A DNA stretch of 58,437 nt. It comes from Pseudomonas fluorescens. Lineage in GTDB: Bacteria > Pseudomonadota > Gammaproteobacteria > Pseudomonadales > Pseudomonadaceae. Position numbers and translations under genes: made by a program. A model generated the notes under the pieces. That model worked only from the letters and a program-made list of their open reading frames with translations. It ran no database searches and was not told where the DNA came from. Positions 16,791 through 24,885 of the stretch are shown here, piece after piece. The stretch's first letter is position 1. The number at the start of each line of letters is the position of its first letter. Location: positions 1-58,437 of the forward strand of contig NZ_JAGGOG010000028.1 in assembly GCF_018614655.1 (NCBI RefSeq). The letters run 5' to 3'.

Positions 16791-19643
16791 ATGCGTTGGC
16801 CTTGCAGACGACAGTCGGTTGAACATGAAAGCGACAAGCCAGATACCTGGCAGCGCTATCTGGCGCGACTGGCGGAGCATGGTATTCCCATTCCGGGCAG
16901 CTTCCCGCGCCGCCCCGCCACCGAGCAGGATGAGGCCAGCCTTTATGAAATCACCCCGTCCTTCGTGGACCTGCTGCCGTGGGTCGAATACTTACCCCAG
17001 TCCCAGTGCATGCTGCTGGAGGACGGCCAGTCCGTCGCGGCGTTCTTTGAGCTGACGCCCCTGGGCACCGAAGGCCGCGAGGCCGCTTGGCTGTTACACG
17101 CCCGTGATGCCGTCGAAAACGCCTTGCAAGACAGTTTCGATGAACTGGACGAGCATCCATGGGTAGTCCAGTTCTACGCGCAGAACGATACCGACTGGGA
17201 CGGCTATCTGGATCGCCTACGGCGCTATGTTCAGCCTCGGGCCAAGGACAGTTCATTCACCGAGTTCTACCTGCACAGTGTTGCCCACCACCTGCAGGCG
17301 ATCTCCAGGCCAGGCGGGTTGTTCGAGGATACCGCCCTGACCCGCCTGCCCTGGCGCGGACAGAACCGTCACGTACGGATGGTGGTATATCGGCGGGTGG
17401 GCGGTGCTGAATCTGGACGCCGACAACAGTCGCCGGAAGAGGCATTGAATACGGTGTGCGAGCGCCTGCTCGGCGGGCTCGCTAATGCGGGTGTTCGAGC
17501 GCAACGTATGCAGGGCGCTGATATTCACGCCTGGCTGTTGCGTTGGTTCAATCCGCACCCTTGCCATCTAGGCACCGAACGCGCTGATCGCGAGCGTTTT
17601 TACCGTCTGGCTTCTTATCCCGAACCTATCGGCGATGATGATGTGGAACTGGCCAGCGGCACCGACTTTGCACAGCGCCTGTTCTTCAGCCAGCCGCGCT
17701 CGGAGGTCACTTGCGGCACTTGGGCGTTTGATGGTCGGCCGCATCGGGTGGTTGTGATCGATCGCCTGCGCTCTGCCCCACTCTCCGGCCACCTCACTGG
17801 CGAGACAAAAAAAGGCGATGCGATCAACAGTCTATTCGACCAACTGCCCGAAGGCACGGTGATCTGCCTGACCCTGATAGTCACCCCGCAGGACACCTTG
17901 GAAGCGCACCTCAATCACCTGAGCCGCAAGTCGGTCGGCGATACGTTGGCATCGGAACAAACCCGCGCCGACGTGCAGGACGCTCGCGCCTTGATCGGCA
18001 GTGCGCACAAGCTGTATCGCGGCAGTCTGGCGTTTTACCTGCAAGGCGAATCGCTGTCTGACCTGGATGCCCGGGGCGTGCAACTGGCCAACGTTCTGCT
18101 CAACGCTGGCTTGCAGCCCGTGCGCGAAGGAGATGAAGTGGCACCCCTCAGCAGTTATCTGCGCTGGCTGCCTGCTGTGTTCGATCCGGCGCAGGACAAA
18201 CGCCAGTGGTACAGCCAGCTGATGTTCGCCCAACACATCGCCAACCTGCTCCCCGTGTGGGGGCGCAGCCAAGGCACGGACCATCCTGGCATCACCTTCT
18301 TCAACCGGGGCGGCGGTCCGATCACGTTCGATCCCTTAAACCGTTTGGATCGGCAGATGAACGCGCACTTATTCCTGTTTGGCCCCACGGGCTCGGGCAA
18401 ATCGGCCACGCTCAACACCCTGCTTAACCAGATCACCGCCCTGTATCGCCCTCGCCTGTTCATTGTCGAGGCCGGCAACTCGTTCGGCCTATTTGGCGAC
18501 TTTGCCAAGCGCTTGGGCCTAAGCGTGCACCGGGTCAAGCTGTCAGCCAGCACAGGTGTCTCACTGGCCCCCTTCGCCGACGCGCGACGACTGGTCGAGA
18601 CACCCGATCAAGTGCAAACCCTCGACACCGAAAATCTGGAAGAGACCATTGCCATGCAGGGCGACGAACAACGCGATGTCCTCGGCGAACTGGAGATCAC
18701 CGCCCGCCTGATGATCACTGGCGGCGAAGACAAGGAGGAAGCCCGCCTGACTCGCGCCGACCGCAGCCTGATTCGACAGTGCATCCTCGATGCCGCGCAG
18801 CGCTGCGCAGCAGCTCATCGCACCGTGCTGACCGAGGATGTGCGTCATGCACTGGTCGTGCGCAGCCAAGACCTGTCGTTGCCCGAGGCACGGCGCAATC
18901 GCCTGCAGGAAATGGCCGAAGCCATGGACCTGTTTTGTCAGGGGCTGGACGGCGAGCTGTTCAACCGTCCCGGTACGCCCTGGCCGGAGGCGGATATCAC
19001 CATCGTCGACTTGGCCACCTTCGCCCGCGAGGGTTACAACGCCCAGCTGTCGATCGCCTACCTGTCGCTGCTCAATACGGTGAACAACATCGCCGAACGC
19101 GACCAGATGCTCGGCCGGCCTATCATCAACGTCACCGACGAAGGCCACATCATCACCAAGAACCCACTGCTAGCCCCGTATGTGGTCAAGATCACCAAGA
19201 TGTGGCGCAAACTGGGGGCCTGGTTCTGGCTGGCCACGCAAAACCTCGACGACCTGCCCAAGGCCGCCGAGCCCATGCTCAACATGATCGAGTGGTGGAT
19301 CTGCCTGAGCATGCCTACGGATGAAGTGGAGAAAGTCGCCCGCTTCCGCGCGCTCAGCCCGGCGCAGAAAACGTTGATGCTGTCGGCCCGCAAGGAGTCG
19401 GGCAAGTACTGCGAGGGGGTGATCCTGTCCAAGTCGATGGAACTGCTGTTCCGCGCCGTGCCGCCCAGCCTGTACCTCGCCCTGGCGATGACCGAACCCG
19501 AAGAAAAAGCCGCCCGTCATGCCCTGATGCTGCGAGACGGAATCAGTGAGCTCGACGCGGCGATCCGTATGGCACAGGACATCGACCGTGCGCGCGGCAT
19601 CGAACCTGTGAAGTGGGAGCGCTCAGACGCAGCTCAAGAGTGA
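16791..19643 (+). CDS. traC: TraC-type conjugative transfer ATPase (TIGR03744)
   Basis: A 950-residue VirB4/TraC-like ATPase. The first 500 residues are the TraC N-terminal domain. A Walker A motif follows in LFGPTGSGKSATLN (about residues 529-538), with Walker B in PIINVTDEGH (about residue 776) and the C-terminal block FWLATQNLDDLP. It powers pilus assembly and substrate transfer at the inner membrane. The start was taken at ATG 16791, 2 bases past the previous stop; a TTG at 16785 is possible. It is the last gene of transfer module 2. A decayed paralogue lies at 45960-46889. Confidence 0.92.
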   Translation: MRWPCRRQSVEHESDKPDTWQRYLARLAEHGIPIPGSFPRRPATEQDEASLYEITPSFVDLLPWVEYLPQSQCMLLEDGQSVAAFFELTPLGTEGREAAWLLHARDAVENALQDSFDELDEHPWVVQFYAQNDTDWDGYLDRLRRYVQPRAKDSSFTEFYLHSVAHHLQAISRPGGLFEDTALTRLPWRGQNRHVRMVVYRRVGGAESGRRQQSPEEALNTVCERLLGGLANAGVRAQRMQGADIHAWLLRWFNPHPCHLGTERADRERFYRLASYPEPIGDDDVELASGTDFAQRLFFSQPRSEVTCGTWAFDGRPHRVVVIDRLRSAPLSGHLTGETKKGDAINSLFDQLPEGTVICLTLIVTPQDTLEAHLNHLSRKSVGDTLASEQTRADVQDARALIGSAHKLYRGSLAFYLQGESLSDLDARGVQLANVLLNAGLQPVREGDEVAPLSSYLRWLPAVFDPAQDKRQWYSQLMFAQHIANLLPVWGRSQGTDHPGITFFNRGGGPITFDPLNRLDRQMNAHLFLFGPTGSGKSATLNTLLNQITALYRPRLFIVEAGNSFGLFGDFAKRLGLSVHRVKLSASTGVSLAPFADARRLVETPDQVQTLDTENLEETIAMQGDEQRDVLGELEITARLMITGGEDKEEARLTRADRSLIRQCILDAAQRCAAAHRTVLTEDVRHALVVRSQDLSLPEARRNRLQEMAEAMDLFCQGLDGELFNRPGTPWPEADITIVDLATFAREGYNAQLSIAYLSLLNTVNNIAERDQMLGRPIINVTDEGHIITKNPLLAPYVVKITKMWRKLGAWFWLATQNLDDLPKAAEPMLNMIEWWICLSMPTDEVEKVARFRALSPAQKTLMLSARKESGKYCEGVILSKSMELLFRAVPPSLYLALAMTEPEEKAARHALMLRDGISELDAAIRMAQDIDRARGIEPVKWERSDAAQE

Positions 19644-19853
19644 TGTAGGGCAACGACCATAAAAAGAGATGCACAGGCGAGACGCTACAGAATGCGGTAG
19701 CCCAGCAAAACGGATTGAGTGCCCCGTCGCCTCTGCGCCTGATTGACAATGACACGCTGCGCCACTTGACGCGGTAAGGCCAAATCCAAAACCCCACTGG
19801 CAGCGTTGAATGGTTGAGCGCCCCAAGTTTTCCGAAATGCTTGCTGACGTGAT

Positions 19854-20005
19854 CAGCAACATGCCCAGGTAGCCCACGTTCGTCACGGCTACGGCACCGC
19901 AATACGGTGTTGAACGCGTTTCTGCGGCCCTCATGGGTCCATTCATCCTTCCTAATGGGGTTCGGCCCCTTGGGGCAGAACCTCCCCACTCTGCTTGGAG
20001 GTTCC
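19854..20005 (+). promoter_or_regulatory. GC-rich leader of the RadC-like gene
   Basis: It starts with the 22-base block CAGCAACATGCCCAGGTAGC+CC (19854-19875) that also stands at 1710-1731, then CCTAATGGGG (19951-19960), CCCCTTGGGG (19966-19975) and a TTGGAGG ribosome site. The remaining 19644-19853 shows no gene. I infer a shared transcript leader of independently expressed ICE genes. Confidence 0.5.
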
Positions 20006-20491
20006 ATGACTTCGTCTTACAGCACGGACTGTGCTATCTCTATTCTCTCCCCGCCTGAACAACGCCTGGTGCGTCAGGCCATCGCCGTACTCGAAAAGCG
20101 CCTGTTTCAACGTGGCCCACTGATGGACTGCCCGCAGGCGGTGAAACGTTATCTCCAACTGCGATTGGCACCGCTGAAACATGAGGTGTTTGCACTACTA
20201 TTTCTGGATAACCGCCATCGCCTGCTGGCCTTCGACATTCTGTGCGAAGGCACTATCAACGGCACCTCGGTGCCCCCGAGGCGCGTTTTGCAGCGGGCAC
20301 TGGAGTTCAACTGCGCGGCGCTGATCCTGGCCCACAATCACCCCTCAGGCGATGTGCAGCCAAGCCCTGCGGACAGGGTGCTCACTCATGTGCTCAAGAC
20401 CCTGTTGGCTCAGGTTGATGTGCAGGTGCTGGACCACCTGATTGTCGGCAGTGGACAGGCCTATTCTTTTGCCGAAGCCGGCAATCTCTGA
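20006..20491 (+). CDS. RadC-family JAB-domain protein
   Basis: A 161-residue protein started at ATG 20006 after GCTTGGAGG. It carries the RadC/MPN landmarks: a preserved E-G-T-I-N-G-T-S-V block, then the JAMM metal motif AHNHPSGDVQPSPAD (His-x-His and distal Asp). The N-terminal helix-hairpin-helix domain of chromosomal RadC is missing, as is usual for the short ICE versions. The biochemical role is unproven; these proteins are common near DNA-processing genes of mobile elements. Confidence 0.85.
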   Translation: MTSSYSTDCAISILSPPEQRLVRQAIAVLEKRLFQRGPLMDCPQAVKRYLQLRLAPLKHEVFALLFLDNRHRLLAFDILCEGTINGTSVPPRRVLQRALEFNCAALILAHNHPSGDVQPSPADRVLTHVLKTLLAQVDVQVLDHLIVGSGQAYSFAEAGNL

Positions 20492-20557
20492 ACGAACGCC
20501 ACTCGCATGCGTACGTACAACGTGCTAACATTTTTCCAAATCACAGGAGACACAGCC

Positions 20558-20836
20558 ATGTCTACCAACGCCCTGCGCAGCGCCCGTCTGGGACTGCGCG
20601 CTACGCCCCAGCAGGAAACGGTGCTACGCCGAGCCGCTCAGGTGGCCAACAAGTCGCTGACCGATTTCATTCTGGACAGCGCTTACCAAGTCGCCGAGCA
20701 GACGCTGATTGACCAGCGCCTCTTCCTGCTTAATGGGGCCCAGGCTGAGGCGTTCATCGAACTGTTGGATCGTCCTGCCCGGGACAATGCAGGTCTGAAA
20801 GACCTGTTTTCCCGCTCGGCCCCATGGGGCAACTAA
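20558..20836 (+). CDS. DUF1778 (TacA-like) antitoxin
   Basis: A 92-residue protein started at ATG 20558, with CAGGAGA 7 bases upstream. The N-terminus SARLGLRATPQQETVLRRAA is a ribbon-helix-helix domain, and NKSLTDFILDSAYQVAEQ is typical of DUF1778. It should bind its own promoter and neutralise the neighbouring GNAT toxin through its C-terminal part. The stop codon is followed directly by the GTG of the toxin gene. Confidence 0.9.
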   Translation: MSTNALRSARLGLRATPQQETVLRRAAQVANKSLTDFILDSAYQVAEQTLIDQRLFLLNGAQAEAFIELLDRPARDNAGLKDLFSRSAPWGN

Positions 20837-21337
20837 GTGCTGGCCAAACCGCAGTTGCTGACTGCCGATCACTCGCTAGCAGACTTCGATTGCGGAAAAC
20901 CCGCACTCAACGACTGGTTGCAGCGCCATGCGCTGCAAGCTCAGTCAAGCGGCTCAGCCCGCACCTTCGTCGTAATGGACAATCAGCGTGTAGTTGGATA
21001 CGTCAGCCTGACCGTTGGCCAGGTCGATGTCTTGGATGCCCCAGAGCGTATACGCCGTGGCATGGGGGGCTATCCCATACCGGTCGCCTTGCTTGCCCGC
21101 TTGGCGGTATCACGCAGAGATCATGGACGCGGTATCGGAGTCGGCCTTTTACAGGAAGCCATCCTGCGGACATTAATCATCGCCGAGCAAGTAGGAATTC
21201 GCGCCATCCTCACCCATCCCCTCGATGAAGAGGCTGCGCGCTTCTACCGGCGTTTTGGTTTTGAAGCTTCGCCGTCCGGCGATCAACACCTACTGCTCTT
21301 GCTCAAGGATGCACGGAAGCTTCTAAATATATCCTGA
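20837..21337 (+). CDS. GNAT-family (TacT-like) toxin acetyltransferase
   Basis: A 166-residue acetyltransferase starting with GTG directly after the antitoxin stop. It shows FDCGKPALNDWLQRHA, the acetyl-CoA loop LAVSRRDHGRGIGVGLLQEA and the C-terminal EEAARFYRRFGFEASP with the family Tyr. Such toxins acetylate the amino acid on charged tRNA and stop translation. The 3' end of this gene (from 21230) is repeated as a fragment at 37501-37620, beyond the triterpenoid cluster. Confidence 0.9.
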   Translation: MLAKPQLLTADHSLADFDCGKPALNDWLQRHALQAQSSGSARTFVVMDNQRVVGYVSLTVGQVDVLDAPERIRRGMGGYPIPVALLARLAVSRRDHGRGIGVGLLQEAILRTLIIAEQVGIRAILTHPLDEEAARFYRRFGFEASPSGDQHLLLLLKDARKLLNIS

Positions 21338-21344
21338 TGTACAT

Positions 21345-21369
21345 GGCGCCCGTAACGGGCGCCTTTTTT
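21345..21369 (+). terminator. Terminator of the DUF1778/GNAT operon
   Basis: GGCGCCCG, loop TAA, CGGGCGCC, then TTTTTT, 7 bases after the toxin stop codon. The same hairpin recurs in the right copy of the direct repeat at 37628-37650. Confidence 0.92.
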
Positions 21370-21485
21370 CTCGCCAACGATACGCTGGATGCAACTGATT
21401 GCCAGATCGAGGTCAGCGGGCTGCCTCTGATAGATCAATGGCCACTTAATTGTAATTGAGTCAATTTTCAATACCGCGTTCATCA

Positions 21486-21596
21486 TCGACTATCAATACA
21501 GTAGCGGCCAATACGTTATTTTTCAGTTTTGGTTCTGGCCACGACAACCATGTCTTCCGCCTTGATCTCCATGACCTCGCCTGACACAAAACTCAG
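21486..21596 (-). pseudogene. 3' fragment of the small periplasmic-protein gene
   Basis: The minus strand encodes LSFVSGEVMEIKAEDMVVVA followed by RTKTEK and a stop near 21520. This matches the last residues of the intact gene at 37799-38074 except for a few changes. Everything upstream is gone, replaced at 21597 by the end of the terpenoid cluster. It records the left breakpoint of the insertion. Confidence 0.8.
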
Positions 21597-21637
21597 GAAC
21601 AGCCAACCGACTTAAGGTGGTAGCGACCCGTTTATTT

Positions 21638-23332
21638 TCAGGATTCGCGTCGCTCTTGCCTGTCCGAAAAAGGATCCCCTATCGTAAGGGGGGAAACGGT
21701 GTCCAGTCTTTCCTGGGGCTCATCCACCCCCCAAGAACTACGCGCTAAAGTCGAGATGGGCGAAATATGTTGATTCCATTCCACATTAAGCGCCGTCAAT
21801 GGCAGGCCACGAGAGGCCGCCTTGAAGAGAGTCCGAAGTGACGCGTCGGAATGTGCGTACAGGCGGATCATATTCATCACCCTTCCCACGTCTTGGTGAG
21901 ACACCTTGTATTGATCCCCCCGGCGGATGCCCGGGTGGAGATGTATTTTTTGCAACGTCAATAACGCGAAACCCACGGCCCATAGGACGAAGCAACGAAT
22001 ACCGACATGATTGGCGGGTATGAGCAAGGCGTAGTCAAGCGCAAGCCGCAAATGAGCGTGAGCGGTTCCTATCAACTCCGAAATGGCGCGCGCATCATCG
22101 AAATCTGGCTGGCCTGGGGCCGCATGTCGGGCAAAAAGATCCCGGGGCAGCCAACACACGCCACGTTGCTCGTCATCCCAACGATCCTTGAGGATGTTAG
22201 TCAACTGCAAGCCGATACCGGTAGATACTGACAAACGCAATAACCTGGTGCGTTGTGCTTCCAGGGATGCATCAAAGTCGATGAAAAGCGTCGTAAGCAT
22301 CTCTCCCACTACCCCCGCGACGCAGTAGCAATACCGGTCAAGGTCTTTGCGCGTCGCAAGTCCGTTCAAAGAGCTTTCGCCCTGGAACAGGGACATTCCC
22401 CTGCCCATGACTTCCAGGCAATCGACGATGGCATTCTTCTGGACGGGATTCAGCCGCCCGTATACTTGCAACACCAGCGGCAGGTTGCGCACGAGGTCGC
22501 GTTCGGCTTCCAGAGTTCGATCAGTCAATAGGTTCGACAACTCCCGACTAAATGACTCCGCGTTCGCCCGCCCTGCAACCACGTCGATGAAGGCGTGCTC
22601 ATAATGAAACTTCTGTTGGCTAGTGAGCGCAGGCTCGTCTTCGATCGTATCGGCAATGCGACAGAGCAAATACGCATTGGCCACCACGGTGCAAAGCCCT
22701 GGAGGCAGCTGCGGGATCGTCAAAGCAAAGGTACGAGACACTCTTGGCAAAATTTTGTTTTGATACCCATTGACGGCTTCGAGCGCACCCATGCTCTGGG
22801 CCGCCAGCCAGTTATTTCCGGCTTGGGTATCGAGCTCGTTGACGATTTTCCTGAACCAGACCGTGAATTTTCCTGGCTCGGTCTCCATCTCCAGAAGCAA
22901 TGGCTCTATTTCCGCCCACTTCCAGTCCGATGCTTCGCTGGCATCTGGCGACGGAGACGAATTGAATACACCTACAAAGACGTGATCGAATTCATGCTCC
23001 ACTAGGTTGTCATCACTGGGCACCGGCTCCCGGTAGACGAGGGTCGTCACCTCATCCAATTCGCAGTCAAAACCCATTTCTTCATGGAGCCTTCGGTGCG
23101 CCGCCGCACTGGTTGACTCCCCCGGCCTCGGATGGCCGCAGCAGGTATTAGTCCATAATCCGCCGGAATGATATTTCCCGAAGGCCCGCTGCTGAAGCAG
23201 CAACCTGCCGCCAAGGTCGAATATGAAAATGGAGAAGGCTCGATGCAACAGCCCGTCCTGATGAACTTTCAACTTTTCCCCACGACCGATCTCGTTACCG
23301 CCCTCGTCGACCAGAACCAATGTCTCTATCAT
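21638..23332 (-). CDS. Fusion: IPP isomerase (type I) + squalene/phytoene synthase
   Basis: A 564-residue two-domain enzyme, started at ATG 23332 with AAGGAG placed 9 bases ahead (the open frame extends to 23443). Residues 1-165 are a Nudix-type isopentenyl-diphosphate isomerase: WTNTCCGHPRPGE with the catalytic Cys65, RRLHEEMGF and Glu114. Residues 185-540 are a head-to-head prenyl synthase: first Asp motif ADTIEDE (about 227-233), YCYCVAGVVGEMLT, second Asp motif NILKDRWDDE (379-388). IDI balances IPP and DMAPP; the second domain should join two farnesyl diphosphates to squalene, though phytoene-type products cannot be excluded. Farnesyl diphosphate must come from the host. It is the last gene of a three-gene minus-strand operon. 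Confidence 0.88.
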   Translation of the reverse strand: MIETLVLVDEGGNEIGRGEKLKVHQDGLLHRAFSIFIFDLGGRLLLQQRAFGKYHSGGLWTNTCCGHPRPGESTSAAAHRRLHEEMGFDCELDEVTTLVYREPVPSDDNLVEHEFDHVFVGVFNSSPSPDASEASDWKWAEIEPLLLEMETEPGKFTVWFRKIVNELDTQAGNNWLAAQSMGALEAVNGYQNKILPRVSRTFALTIPQLPPGLCTVVANAYLLCRIADTIEDEPALTSQQKFHYEHAFIDVVAGRANAESFSRELSNLLTDRTLEAERDLVRNLPLVLQVYGRLNPVQKNAIVDCLEVMGRGMSLFQGESSLNGLATRKDLDRYCYCVAGVVGEMLTTLFIDFDASLEAQRTRLLRLSVSTGIGLQLTNILKDRWDDEQRGVCWLPRDLFARHAAPGQPDFDDARAISELIGTAHAHLRLALDYALLIPANHVGIRCFVLWAVGFALLTLQKIHLHPGIRRGDQYKVSHQDVGRVMNMIRLYAHSDASLRTLFKAASRGLPLTALNVEWNQHISPISTLARSSWGVDEPQERLDTVSPLTIGDPFSDRQERRES

Positions 23333-23458
23333 GATGCTCAGCTCCTTTAAAACGCATCGTTGATGCCCGGTTTCTGCGTGAATACCGTTTTCAGACAACT
23401 GGCTAATTACAACTGACAGCTCTCGGCACAGTGTGCTGCTCAAGCCGTTGAAATGTGC

Positions 23459-24877
23459 TCAACTCCGAATCCGCATATGCAACAACGCACGCACCACCGC
23501 TCCGTAAGGTGGCCTCAACAAACGTCCAACATCCAAACACGCTTGCCGATACGCTCCGCGCGCATGGCTAAACGTACGAAACCCATCGAAGCCATGATAA
23601 GCCCCCATGCCCGAAGGCCCGATGCCGCCGAAAGGAAGGTCGCACATCGCCAAGTGCATTAGGGTGTCGTTAATCGTGACGCCACCGGCGACGATGCGCG
23701 AGAGCACGCGCTCCTGTTCTTCACGATTCTCTCCGAAATAGTACAAAGCCAACGGACGCCCCTGTGCGTTCACCCGTGCGATCGCATCCTCGATACCATC
23801 GTAAGGCAACACCGGCAACAAGGGTCCGAAGATTTCATCCTGCATGACCGCCATACCATCATCCGCGTCGAGGATAACCACCGGCGCGATCCTACGCCCG
23901 TCAAGCGCCTTATGATCGGCATGGAGCCAGCGAAGCGTTGCCCCTTTGTCCCGGGCATCGTCAAGCAGTTCGAGCAGGCGCGCATGATGATGATCGTTAA
24001 TGATCGAGGTGTAGTCATCATTGTCCTGCAACGAAGGGAACATGCGCTTCGTCGCGCGGGCGAGTGCGTCGACGAACGCCCCGACACGATCCTTGGGCAC
24101 CAATGCGTAATCCGGTGCGACGCAGACCTGCCCTGCGTTGAGCGTCTTGCCAAAAATTATCCGAGTGGCAGCGAGATCCAGATTGGCTTCCCGGCCGATG
24201 ATGGCAGGCGACTTGCCGCCGAGTTCGAGCGTCACTGGCACCAGGTGTTCCGACGCTGCACGCATGACATGCCGCGCGGTTGAAGCCCCCCCGGTGAACA
24301 GCATGTGATCGAACGGCAATGCGGAAAATGCGCATCCCACGTCAGGACCACCCGTGATCACCGCGATCTCGCTCTCGTCGAACGCCTCGGCCACTATCCG
24401 ATGCAGCAGCTCCGAAGAGCGCGGTGCAAATTCCGACGGTTTGATCATCACGCGATTGCCCGCGGCGAGCATACCGGCGAGTGGGGCGAAGGTAACGTTG
24501 AATGGAAAGTTCCACGTCGAGATCAGGCCAACCACGCCCTTGGGCTGGTAATCGACCCACGCCCTAGCCCCGAGCAGGGCCAAAGCTGCGGGCGATACCC
24601 GGCGACGCTCGCGCCTCATCCAGCGGTGTACTTGACGTTTGGCATACTTGAGTTGGTCGATGGATGCGGCCACGTCGGTTACTAATGTGGCTTCGAAGGA
24701 GCGGTGGCCAAAATCCTCACGCAATGTCCAGGCGATCTCAGGAGCATGCTCTACGAGCAGCCTGATCGCGCGGTCAAGACGGTCAATGCGAAGTGCCGCA
24801 TCCGGTGCGCCGCCCCTTATCTGGGCAAGACGCTGACGGTCGAGGATGTAATGCATACGGTGAATAGGAGCATCCAT
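23459..24877 (-). CDS. Aldehyde dehydrogenase, coniferyl-aldehyde-dehydrogenase type
   Basis: A 472-residue NAD(P)-dependent aldehyde dehydrogenase, started at ATG 24877, which lies 8 bases past the stop of the upstream gene; the longer frame to 25150 runs inside that gene. Landmarks: STWNFPFN, FTGGASTARHV, catalytic Glu218 in LELGGKSPAII, catalytic Cys252 in LNAGQVCVAPDY, and DEIFGPLLPV. The class-3-like sequence resembles CalB-type enzymes. In this cluster it may oxidise an aldehyde made by the P450 or FAD enzyme, for example a side-chain or C-4 aldehyde; the substrate is unknown. It sits between the FAD monooxygenase and the IDI-synthase fusion. Confidence 0.88.
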   Translation of the reverse strand: MDAPIHRMHYILDRQRLAQIRGGAPDAALRIDRLDRAIRLLVEHAPEIAWTLREDFGHRSFEATLVTDVAASIDQLKYAKRQVHRWMRRERRRVSPAALALLGARAWVDYQPKGVVGLISTWNFPFNVTFAPLAGMLAAGNRVMIKPSEFAPRSSELLHRIVAEAFDESEIAVITGGPDVGCAFSALPFDHMLFTGGASTARHVMRAASEHLVPVTLELGGKSPAIIGREANLDLAATRIIFGKTLNAGQVCVAPDYALVPKDRVGAFVDALARATKRMFPSLQDNDDYTSIINDHHHARLLELLDDARDKGATLRWLHADHKALDGRRIAPVVILDADDGMAVMQDEIFGPLLPVLPYDGIEDAIARVNAQGRPLALYYFGENREEQERVLSRIVAGGVTINDTLMHLAMCDLPFGGIGPSGMGAYHGFDGFRTFSHARGAYRQACLDVGRLLRPPYGAVVRALLHMRIRS

Positions 24878-24885
24878 CGGAAGTC

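Larger units (their letters stand above)
21230..21596. repeat. Direct repeat, left copy, flanking the terpenoid cluster
   Basis: About 367 bases, from the last third of the GNAT gene through its terminator to the 3' end of a small minus-strand gene, are repeated at 37501-37879 with roughly one difference every ten bases. The left copy has the complete GNAT gene and only the last ~30 codons (LSFVSGEVMEIKAEDM) of the small gene. The right copy has the reverse situation. Cluster sequence starts right after 21596. Confidence 0.9.
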
